Shown: one piece after another, positions 6,593-12,013 of the stretch
Position numbering within the stretch: position 1 is the stretch's first letter
Layout: the number at the start of each line of letters is the position of its first letter
Source: DATDRQ01 sp035291645
GTDB taxonomy: Bacteria > Chloroflexota > Anaerolineae > Anaerolineales > UBA4823
Assembly: GCA_035291645.1 (NCBI GenBank)
Contig: DATDRQ010000018.1
Span: forward strand, 1-12,013
Length of the DNA: 12,013 nucleotides
Reading direction: 5' to 3'
Position numbers and translations under genes: made by a program
The notes under the pieces: generated by a model
Databases searched by the model: none
What the model was told of the DNA's origin: nothing
The model's input: the letters and a program-made list of their open reading frames with translations, nothing else

Positions 6593-8014
6593 ATGTCGGT
6601 TAATATCCGATTTGGGACCGATGGCTGGCGAGGATTGATCGCAGGGGATTACACGTTCGATAATGTCCAGCGTTGCGCCCAAGGCTTCGCCGATTACCTG
6701 TTGGACCAGGGTCACAAGGGTGAAAGGGTGATCGTCGGATATGATAAACGCTTTCATTCGGAAAACTTTGCAACTGCCAGTTCCGAAGTACTGGCCGCCA
6801 ACGGTTTGCGAGTCTATTTAACCGAAGGCGCCACTCCTACCCCGGTCATTTCCTATTCAGTGGTGGATAAAGGAGCAGTGGGGGCGGTCAATATTACCGC
6901 TTCCCATAATCCCCCCACCGATAATGGTTTCAAGGTGCGCGACCCGAATGGCGGCGCGATTGCACCGGAGGGCTTGAAGATAATTGAAGGATTCATTCCG
7001 GGATCCATAACGCAGGTTAAACGAATCCCTATTGTGGAATGCCTGGATTCCGGTAAGGTAATGCGGTTCGATCCGAATCCGGCCTACCTATCACAGATCA
7101 GCAAACTGGTAGATATCCAGGTGATCAAGGAGGCTGGGTTAAAGGTGCTGGTCGATCCGATGTGGGGGAACGGAGCCGGGTGGTTTCCAACGATTTTATC
7201 GGGCGGCACGACACTGGTCGAGGAAATTCATAACGTACGCAACCCAATCTTTCCTGAGATGAGCCGGCCTGAGCCGATTCCCCCAAACGTGGATGTGGGT
7301 CTCAAGGAGACAGTCGAACGCAAAGCAGATGTGCTTATCATCACCGATGGGGACGCTGACCGGATCGGAATTGGAGACGAGCGAGGCGAATTTATCGATC
7401 AGCTACGCGCCTTCGCCTTAATTGCTTACTACCTCCTGGAAGTGCGCGGCCAGCGGGGTCCAATCGTTAAAACACTCTCCACGACCACCATGTTAGATCG
7501 GCTCGGCAAGCTCTACAACGTCCCGGTAATCGAAACCGGGGTCGGTTTTAAATACGTTGCTCCTGCGATGATGGAACATGATGCCTTGATCGGTGGCGAG
7601 GAATCCGGCGGCTACGCATTTCACGGGCACGTCCCCGAACGCGACGGCATCCTTGCAGGGCTGTTTTTCCTAGATATGATGGTCAAGCTGAATAAGAAAC
7701 CGTCTGAATTGATCGAAGAACTTTTCAGCAAGGTAGGACCACATTTCTACGATCGCGTCGATACGCGGTTTACAGGAGATGCCAGCCAGCGGAAACAGCG
7801 CATTCTGGAGGCTAAACCCAGGACGATAGGTGGTTTCCCGGTGGAAAACCTGGATACGACCGATGGGTTTAAATACAATTTGGGAGACGGCGGCTGGCTG
7901 CTGATCCGCTTTTCGGGGACCGAGCCGATCATCCGGGTCTACACTGAAACGACGGATAAGTCCCGCCTCCAGGCAATCCTGGACGATGGGTTGCGGATTG
8001 CGGGTTTGAAGTAA
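6593..8014 (+). CDS. phosphoglucomutase/phosphomannomutase family protein (alpha-D-phosphohexomutase)
   Basis: Moves the phosphate between C1 and C6 of a hexose through a phosphoserine enzyme and a bisphosphate intermediate, linking glycolysis to sugar-nucleotide and wall or glycan synthesis. 473 residues with the four-domain plan: FGTDGWRG at 7-14, active serine S104 in ITASHNPPTDNGFK (101-114), the Mg loop DGDADR (252-257), the sugar-binding loop GEESGG (335-340) and the C-terminal phosphate loop RFSGTEP (439-445). Whether glucose or mannose phosphate is preferred cannot be told; GEESGG occurs in both. GGAGG at 6584-6588 supports the ATG at 6593 over a TTG at 6563 that would add ten residues. 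It leads a tight operon: its TAA is followed at once by the GTG of the TatD gene. Confidence 0.93.
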   Translation: MSVNIRFGTDGWRGLIAGDYTFDNVQRCAQGFADYLLDQGHKGERVIVGYDKRFHSENFATASSEVLAANGLRVYLTEGATPTPVISYSVVDKGAVGAVNITASHNPPTDNGFKVRDPNGGAIAPEGLKIIEGFIPGSITQVKRIPIVECLDSGKVMRFDPNPAYLSQISKLVDIQVIKEAGLKVLVDPMWGNGAGWFPTILSGGTTLVEEIHNVRNPIFPEMSRPEPIPPNVDVGLKETVERKADVLIITDGDADRIGIGDERGEFIDQLRAFALIAYYLLEVRGQRGPIVKTLSTTTMLDRLGKLYNVPVIETGVGFKYVAPAMMEHDALIGGEESGGYAFHGHVPERDGILAGLFFLDMMVKLNKKPSELIEELFSKVGPHFYDRVDTRFTGDASQRKQRILEAKPRTIGGFPVENLDTTDGFKYNLGDGGWLLIRFSGTEPIIRVYTETTDKSRLQAILDDGLRIAGLK

Positions 8015-8806
8015 GTGCTGGTCGACACGCATTGTCATCTGGACTTTAACAGTTTCGATCTGGACCGGCAGGAAGTGATTCATCGCGCCCGTGAAACCGG
8101 CGTTGGGCGGATCCTGAACCCTGGGATTGACCTACATTCAAGCCAGGAAGCGATCCGTTTAAGCGAACACTACCCGGAGGTGTATAGTGCGGTCGGCGTC
8201 CATCCCAACGAGGCAATAACCTGGGATGAATCGTCGCTCAGAGACCTGAGGCGGCTGGCGGAGAAATCAAAAGTAGTCGCTATTGGCGAGATAGGACTCG
8301 ATTATTACCGGGATCGGGCTCCGAAAGACCTCCAGAAGCAGGTTTTTCTGGAACAGTTGGCACTCGCCGGCGAATTAAACCTCCCGGTGATCGTTCACAA
8401 CCGGCAGGCAAACGAGGATATTCTCTCGATTCTCAAGGACTGGATTGTCCAATTAAAGGTATCTGGATCTCTTCTTGCCGGGCGGCCAGGCGTCTTGCAT
8501 TCGTTTTCTGGCGATGTGGGTTTTGCCGCACTGGCAATCCAGTCAAACTTCTTTCTTGGGTTTACCGGAACGGTGACCTTTAATAATGCCTTGGAGCTAC
8601 AAGAGGTGGTTCAGGCTATCCCTGCCGATCGAATTCTGATCGAAACGGATGCCCCGTTTTTAACTCCTCACCCAAACCGTGGGAAGCGAAATGAACCGGC
8701 AAATGTGTATTGGGTCGCAAAAAAGATCGCTGGACTACGTATGATTGGTGAGGATGATCTAATCAATCAAACGGCGAGCAACGCAGCTCGTTTATTCTGC
8801 TGGTAA
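8015..8806 (+). CDS. tatD: TatD-family metal-dependent hydrolase (putative DNase)
   Basis: TIM-barrel amidohydrolase-fold protein; characterised relatives are Mg-dependent 3'-5' exonucleases acting in DNA repair or turnover. 263 residues, the normal length. All metal ligands expected for the family are visible: H6 and H8 in DTHCHLD, E92 in GEIGLDYY, H128 in VIVHNR, H162 in LHSFSG and D212 in ETDAPFL. GVHPNE (61-66) is also typical. The start is GTG at 8015, directly after the TAA of the phosphohexomutase with no spacer and no clear ribosome-binding site, which points to termination-reinitiation. The next gene begins 9 bp after its stop. E. coli TatD is not needed for Tat export, so no export role is implied. 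Confidence 0.93.
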   Translation: MLVDTHCHLDFNSFDLDRQEVIHRARETGVGRILNPGIDLHSSQEAIRLSEHYPEVYSAVGVHPNEAITWDESSLRDLRRLAEKSKVVAIGEIGLDYYRDRAPKDLQKQVFLEQLALAGELNLPVIVHNRQANEDILSILKDWIVQLKVSGSLLAGRPGVLHSFSGDVGFAALAIQSNFFLGFTGTVTFNNALELQEVVQAIPADRILIETDAPFLTPHPNRGKRNEPANVYWVAKKIAGLRMIGEDDLINQTASNAARLFCW

Positions 8807-8815
8807 GTAACTTCA

Positions 8816-9781
8816 TTGAACACAGTTACCTTTTTCACCCCCGTTCAAGACCAGATCCGGCTCGTCGAAGCCCGAATGCGGGCCGTCTCGAACGGGCATA
8901 ATCCCGAGCTAAAGGCGGCGCTCGAACACCTGTTATCCTCCGGAGGAAAACGCGTTCGCCCGGTTGTCGCGCTGTTAACCGGGGGAATGCTGGGTGCAGA
9001 CCCGGCGCGACTCATCACATTGGCGGCAGCAATCGAGTTGCTCCACACGGCAACCCTGGTCCACGATGACCTGATCGATGGATCATTGCTGAGACGGGGA
9101 ATCCCAACGCTAAATTCTCAATGGACGCCTGCAGCCACCGTACTCACCGGCGATTTTATCTTCGCCCGGGCCGCGATGCTGGCCGCAGAAACAGATTCGG
9201 TGGAAGTCATGCGGCTCTTTTCTGGAACGCTCTCGACGATTGTCAACGGCGAGATAACCCAGATGTTCAACCGGGACAGCCGTTCATTCCGAGATGATTA
9301 CTTCCACCGCATCTATGCGAAAACTGCTTCGATGTTCGAGTTGGCGACTAGCGCCGCCGCAGTCCTCAGCCCGCCATGCGAAGAGGTCTATGATTCTGTT
9401 CGCCGGTACGGCTACGAAATCGGGATGGCTTTTCAGATCATCGACGATGTGCTGGACTTCACCGGACAACAGACCGAGGTCGGTAAACCGGTCGCCAGGG
9501 ATTTGCAGCAAGGATTGATCACACTCCCCACGATTTATTATTTCGAATCACATCCCGATAATGCCGATCTGCAGCCTGTGCTCGATGGCTACATCTATGA
9601 TGAGAACCGCCTGGCCCGATTGACCACAGCTATCCGCCAGAGCGACGCCATCGATAAATCTGTCGAAGAAGCAGGCGGCTTCATTGGACGGGCGCTCGAA
9701 TTGCTCGAGGATCTTCCAGCTACCGAGGAACGCCAGGCACTCGAAGATCTGGCCGAATTTATTGTGCGCCGGCAAAAATGA
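8816..9781 (+). CDS. polyprenyl diphosphate synthase (trans-isoprenyl synthase, long chain)
   Basis: Condenses isopentenyl diphosphate onto an allylic diphosphate to make a long all-trans prenyl chain, probably for menaquinone or another quinone tail. 321 residues, family-typical. Seen: GGKRVRP (43-49), first Asp-rich motif DDLID (84-88), the KP...D segment (224-229), and second Asp-rich motif DDVLD (210-214). The fifth residue before the first Asp motif is small (A79), which fits a long product rather than C15 or C20. The start is taken as TTG at 8816, because the next ATG (codon 21) would remove the first helix found in homologues. It has no good ribosome-binding site and sits 9 bp after the TatD stop, so translation is probably coupled. 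A terminator hairpin follows 4 bp after its stop. The exact chain length, and so names such as ispB or hepT, cannot be assigned. Confidence 0.92.
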   Translation: MNTVTFFTPVQDQIRLVEARMRAVSNGHNPELKAALEHLLSSGGKRVRPVVALLTGGMLGADPARLITLAAAIELLHTATLVHDDLIDGSLLRRGIPTLNSQWTPAATVLTGDFIFARAAMLAAETDSVEVMRLFSGTLSTIVNGEITQMFNRDSRSFRDDYFHRIYAKTASMFELATSAAAVLSPPCEEVYDSVRRYGYEIGMAFQIIDDVLDFTGQQTEVGKPVARDLQQGLITLPTIYYFESHPDNADLQPVLDGYIYDENRLARLTTAIRQSDAIDKSVEEAGGFIGRALELLEDLPATEERQALEDLAEFIVRRQK

Positions 9782-9785
9782 TCGA

Positions 9786-9820
9786 AACCGGGGAAAGGCG
9801 CTCTCCGGTTAAATTCTTTC
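9786..9820 (+). terminator. terminator hairpin closing the phosphohexomutase-TatD-prenyl synthase operon
   Basis: Arms 9786-9794 and 9802-9810 pair over 9 bp with one G-U (AACCGGGGA with TCTCCGGTT) around a 7-nt loop. The tail AAATTCTTTC is only moderately U-rich, so termination may be partial. It begins 4 bp after the prenyl synthase stop. Confidence 0.55.
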
Positions 9821-9821
9821 C

Positions 9822-9850
9822 TTGACGACTCTCCTGGCTGGTGATATAGT
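9822..9850 (+). promoter_or_regulatory. strong sigma-70-type promoter of an orphan short transcription unit
   Basis: TTGACG (9822-9827, 5 of 6), exactly 17 bp, TATAGT (9845-9850, 5 of 6), with TG one base before the -10. By sequence this is the best overall promoter in the window. Transcription should start near 9857-9859. No large gene follows closely; the transcript would run into the terminator at 9982-10011. Confidence 0.75.
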
Positions 9851-9860
9851 TGCGCCCAAT

Positions 9861-9950
9861 ATGTTCAGCCAGACAATTCCCACTGCGAATATGAATAATA
9901 ATTTGAACGGCACCGGCGCGGGGCAGCGGCACTTGGCTGCAAGACTCTAG
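9861..9950 (+). CDS. possible leaderless 29-residue small peptide, Asn-rich centre
   Basis: ATG at 9861 lies only two to four bases after the predicted transcription start, so translation would be leaderless; no ribosome-binding site exists. The peptide has no membrane segment or known motif. Its notable feature is five Asn codons among seven consecutive codons (9888-9908: Asn, Met, three Asn, Leu, Asn). It ends at TAG 9948-9950, some 30 bp before the terminator stem. It could be an attenuation leader peptide that senses charged tRNA(Asn), a free small protein, or a chance frame; the length alone is not significant. Confidence 0.25.
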   Translation: MFSQTIPTANMNNNLNGTGAGQRHLAARL

Positions 9951-9981
9951 TGGTCTAAAGCCTTCTCGATCAAGTCAAACC

Positions 9982-10011
9982 AACGCCCCGACGCTGACGG
10001 GGCGTTTTGTT
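9982..10011 (+). terminator. Rho-independent terminator
   Basis: A perfect 9-bp stem (9982-9990 with 9998-10006; AACGCCCCG and CGGGGCGTT), 7-nt loop ACGCTGA, then TTGTT. The GC-rich stem with a U-rich tail is classical. It ends the short unit that starts near 9857 and insulates the aminotransferase, unless antitermination occurs. Confidence 0.88.
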
Positions 10012-10035
10012 ATCTCAAGTCTTTTTTGATACGAT
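10007..10035 (+). promoter_or_regulatory. candidate promoter for the aminotransferase gene
   Basis: TTGTTA (10007-10012, 4 of 6), 17 bp, TACGAT (10030-10035, 4 of 6) with TG one base before the -10. The -35 overlaps the U-tract of the terminator. Transcription would start near 10042, about 70 nt before the ATG at 10111. Moderate match only; readthrough from upstream is the alternative. Confidence 0.4.
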
Positions 10036-10110
10036 GTTCTTCGAATTCTAACGCGGAGTCCGGAGATCGTGCTCAACTTAATCCTATTGAACGAAGACGA
10101 AGGAGCATCC

Positions 10111-11424
10111 ATGAACGCAGTCCAATCCCCTGACGTGCCCACCTACGCAGTTCCAGATCGAAACCTGGTCCCGGTTAGCGATCATCTGGCAAGCTTGGCC
10201 CCAATCCCTCCTTCGCGTATGTTCTTGATCAATAAATCCCTTAAGGTCTACACGGAACACAATCCGGATAGCCCTGTTTTCGACGCTTCCCAGGGAGATG
10301 GGGGGGCAAGTCTACCGGGAACCCCGCGTGAGATCCTCGAGCGAGCCGCCCAGCTGCAGATCGAGCATGGGACAGCCTACGATATGCCTTACGGGACGGA
10401 TGCTTTCCGGAAATTGGTCATCGAGAATTACTGGCAGCTCGATCCCGGATTGGGGTACGGTCCGGCCAACGTGATCGGGACGGCGGGAGGGCGCGATGCC
10501 CTGGTCAAGGCGTACCAGGCGATGCTGGCGCTGGGGCACGGGAGGCAAGGAGACCTGCTGGTGGTCTCGCGCGTTCCCTGGATTTCCTATAATTGGGGGC
10601 CTTACGGGATCGGAGCCAACGTTCTATGGGCGCCGGGGTATCCACAAGATGGTTGGGCGTACACGGAAGAGGCCTTGCAATGCTGCGTCGATTTCGCTGC
10701 CCGGTCGGGGAGAAAAGTTGCCGGCCTGGTCATCACCTGCCCGGACAACCCCACCGGATTGACCATCTCGCCCGAGAGGCAGGCGGCGCTGGCCAAAGCG
10801 GCGTTAAGAGCTGGCATCGCTTTCGTGCTATTTGACTGGATGTACCATTACGTGACCGATGGACAGCCGATGAATCTAAACCAGTTTCTTCAGTTCTTCG
10901 ACCAGGCAGAGCGGCCGCGACTGGTGTTCCTGGATGGGATCACGAAAAGCCTGGGCGCCTCGAACGTGCGCAACTGCCACCTGATCGCCTCGGACGAGGT
11001 GAGCAAATTTATCGTCGCGCGGGCATCTCACAACGTCATGCCGTCCTTTTATTCTATCGCTGTGGCGATGGCTGCCTATGAGATCGGCTACCGCGCAGCC
11101 AGCCGTTCGATCGTTGAGCCGACCAACGCCAGCCGGGTAGTGCTAAAGGATTTTCTCGATCGAAATGGCTTCACCTATATCCTTGGGAAGGGATACTATG
11201 CCTTCATCCGGGTGAGTCGCTGGTTAGAAGCGGCTGGTTGGGAGGATAGCGAACCGATCGGCCAGTACCTGGCTGAACAGCACGGCGTGGCGGTCGTTCC
11301 TGGTGCGTTCTTCTCGCCGTATGGCGGCGAGTGGATCCGCTTCTCCTATGCGACCCCTCCGGAACGCACCCTGGGTGCAGCTCAAAGATTCCTGGAAGGG
11401 TTGAATGCCCTGGACGCAAATTAA
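10111..11424 (+). CDS. PLP-dependent aminotransferase, class I/II fold, substrate unknown
   Basis: Fold-type-I PLP enzyme of the aspartate aminotransferase superfamily; reaction probably transamination of an amino acid or keto acid. 437 residues, slightly longer than the common 380-410, the excess being an N-terminal stretch of about 35 residues. Seen: GTAGGRDAL (123-131) for phosphate binding, PDNPTG (211-216) with N213, FDWMYHY (241-247) with D242 and Y245, Schiff-base K279 in DGITKSLGAS, and R410 in WIRFSYA, which normally grips the substrate carboxylate. All cofactor residues are intact. ATG at 10111 has AAGGAG with a 5-bp spacer (10100-10105); a GTG at 10069 in frame lacks one. It is followed 26 bp later by a GCS2-type ligase gene, with no terminator between, so the two probably share a transcript and a pathway. 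I do not recognise the subfamily; the ligase context hints at an amino acid or gamma-glutamyl metabolite. Confidence 0.88.
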   Translation: MNAVQSPDVPTYAVPDRNLVPVSDHLASLAPIPPSRMFLINKSLKVYTEHNPDSPVFDASQGDGGASLPGTPREILERAAQLQIEHGTAYDMPYGTDAFRKLVIENYWQLDPGLGYGPANVIGTAGGRDALVKAYQAMLALGHGRQGDLLVVSRVPWISYNWGPYGIGANVLWAPGYPQDGWAYTEEALQCCVDFAARSGRKVAGLVITCPDNPTGLTISPERQAALAKAALRAGIAFVLFDWMYHYVTDGQPMNLNQFLQFFDQAERPRLVFLDGITKSLGASNVRNCHLIASDEVSKFIVARASHNVMPSFYSIAVAMAAYEIGYRAASRSIVEPTNASRVVLKDFLDRNGFTYILGKGYYAFIRVSRWLEAAGWEDSEPIGQYLAEQHGVAVVPGAFFSPYGGEWIRFSYATPPERTLGAAQRFLEGLNALDAN

Positions 11425-11450
11425 TGTAATTTCAGAACGGGTAAGATCTT

Positions 11451-12013
11451 ATGAATAACCTGTCACAGTTCGCCGAGAAATACGAGCTCGCCCTGCAGTC
11501 CTCGATGCAGGCACAACCCGCTGCAGGCCTGTGTGGCTCCGAACTGGAGTGGAACTTACTCAATGCTCGCTTTCAGCCATTATTAACGGTTGGAGTGGGG
11601 CCCAGTCAGCAGTCCTTCGTCGATTATCTCCGGTCGGAGTGCCTTTCCCCCCGGCTGAAATCTTTCAGCCAGCTCGAAGTCTTCCATTGGATGATCGAGT
11701 GGGCGACCCGTCCATATTTCCACACCCGGGGAGCGATCTACGAAGGTCGGTTGATGGAGGCCATCCTCCTTAATGCCCTACACCGGGCAGGCAAGAACTT
11801 CAACGAACGCCTGTATTCCTGGCACGGGAACCTGCTGTACCTCACAACGATTGGGCGGGATTCGATCCCGGGCTCCTGGCACCTGGCGAAACGTCGCTAT
11901 CTGGAACGCTGTGTCGACCTGTATGGAGAATCTTTAGCGACTGCTGGAACGCACACGAACCTGTCTTTACCCGATGCCCTGCTCGAATGGGACTTCATCC
12001 ACCTGCCTCCCGG
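11451..12013 (+). CDS. glutamate-cysteine ligase-like protein, GCS2 family (N-terminal part, cut by the window end)
   Basis: GCS2-family enzymes join the gamma-carboxyl of glutamate to an amine such as cysteine, using ATP; the true amine acceptor here is unknown. 187 residues are visible. Family signs: the acidic pair E31/E33 in GSELEW, equivalent to the early GxExE of the family; MIEWATRP (81-88), like the conserved E-x-A-T segment; and GTHTNLSLPD (166-175), like the G-x-H-x-H/N-x-S strand. No signal peptide or membrane segment. Its ribosome-binding site is weak (GGGTAAG region), and the ATG at 11451 comes 26 bp after the aminotransferase stop. The match rests on short motifs, and the second half cannot be seen, so another carboxylate-amine ligase is possible. 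Confidence 0.6.
   Translation, partial: MNNLSQFAEKYELALQSSMQAQPAAGLCGSELEWNLLNARFQPLLTVGVGPSQQSFVDYLRSECLSPRLKSFSQLEVFHWMIEWATRPYFHTRGAIYEGRLMEAILLNALHRAGKNFNERLYSWHGNLLYLTTIGRDSIPGSWHLAKRRYLERCVDLYGESLATAGTHTNLSLPDALLEWDFIHLPP

Larger units (their letters stand above)
9857..10011 (+). ncRNA. putative ~155-nt RNA: small RNA, small-protein mRNA or attenuation leader
   Basis: Bounded by the promoter at 9822-9850 and the terminator at 9982-10011, and set apart from the upstream operon by its own terminator. Visible local structure: a GCAGC/GCTGC hairpin (9923-9927 with 9936-9940), AGAC/GTCT (9942-9945 with 9953-9956), and CAGCCA (9866-9871) that can pair instead with TGGCTG (9934-9939). CGGGGC (9919-9924) is fully complementary to GCCCCG in the terminator's 5' arm (9985-9990), so the terminator could have a rival pairing. 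I recognise no Rfam family: not tmRNA, SRP RNA or RNase P RNA; 6S RNA is not supported because the ends do not pair. Start and end are inferred, not measured. Confidence 0.45.

Noticed and set aside
9857..10011. 6S RNA, SRP RNA or tmRNA
   Set aside because: Ends do not pair as in 6S RNA, the SRP tetraloop region is absent, and there is no tRNA-like end or tag ORF.
10069..10110. GTG start adding 14 residues to the aminotransferase
   Set aside because: No ribosome-binding site before it, while AAGGAG lies 5 bp before the ATG at 10111.
1..12013. Defence island, prophage, insertion sequence or CRISPR array
   Set aside because: All large genes are recognisable metabolic or housekeeping families; no transposase, integrase, regular repeats or tRNA-linked attachment site was seen.

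Overview
The window looks like chromosomal core DNA from a moderately GC-rich bacterium. The protein style and gene neighbourhoods suggest a member of the Chloroflexota (perhaps Anaerolineae), but this is an impression from the sequence and not a tested placement. I see no mobile element, CRISPR array, tRNA or rRNA gene.

Left half (1-6306), all on the minus strand and read from right to left: a NifS/IscS-type cysteine desulfurase, MnmA (tRNA 2-thiouridylase), a YedK/HMCES-type SRAP protein, a YihY/BrkB membrane protein, a MOFRL-family glycerate kinase, and a 2-hydroxyacid dehydrogenase of the glyoxylate/hydroxypyruvate reductase type that runs off the window start. Gaps are 23, 11, 83, 77 and 18 bp and no convincing terminator lies between the genes, so one long transcript is plausible. 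It starts at an extended -10 promoter near 6414-6422. The first two genes form a sulfur relay for thiolating tRNA wobble uridine. The last two form a short pathway from hydroxypyruvate (or glyoxylate) through glycerate to phosphoglycerate.

Middle (6307-6592): a divergent promoter region with consensus TATAAT boxes facing both ways and a compact cluster of inverted and direct repeats between them.

Right half, plus strand: a phosphohexomutase (PGM/PMM), a TatD-family metal-dependent hydrolase that starts directly after its stop codon, and a polyprenyl diphosphate synthase with an apparent TTG start. A hairpin terminator closes this tight operon.

The 329-bp gap at 9782-10110 is the most unusual part. 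Between two terminators sits a strong promoter (TTGACG, 17 bp, TATAGT) that would make an RNA of about 155 nt. This RNA holds a nearly leaderless 29-codon ORF rich in Asn codons, and a GC run able to pair with the 5' arm of its own terminator. It could be a small RNA, a small-protein gene or an attenuation leader.

After it come a fold-type-I PLP aminotransferase of unknown substrate and, 26 bp later, the start of a GCS2-type (glutamate-cysteine ligase-like) enzyme cut by the window end. Together they suggest a pathway modifying or ligating an amino acid, whose product cannot be named from the sequence.
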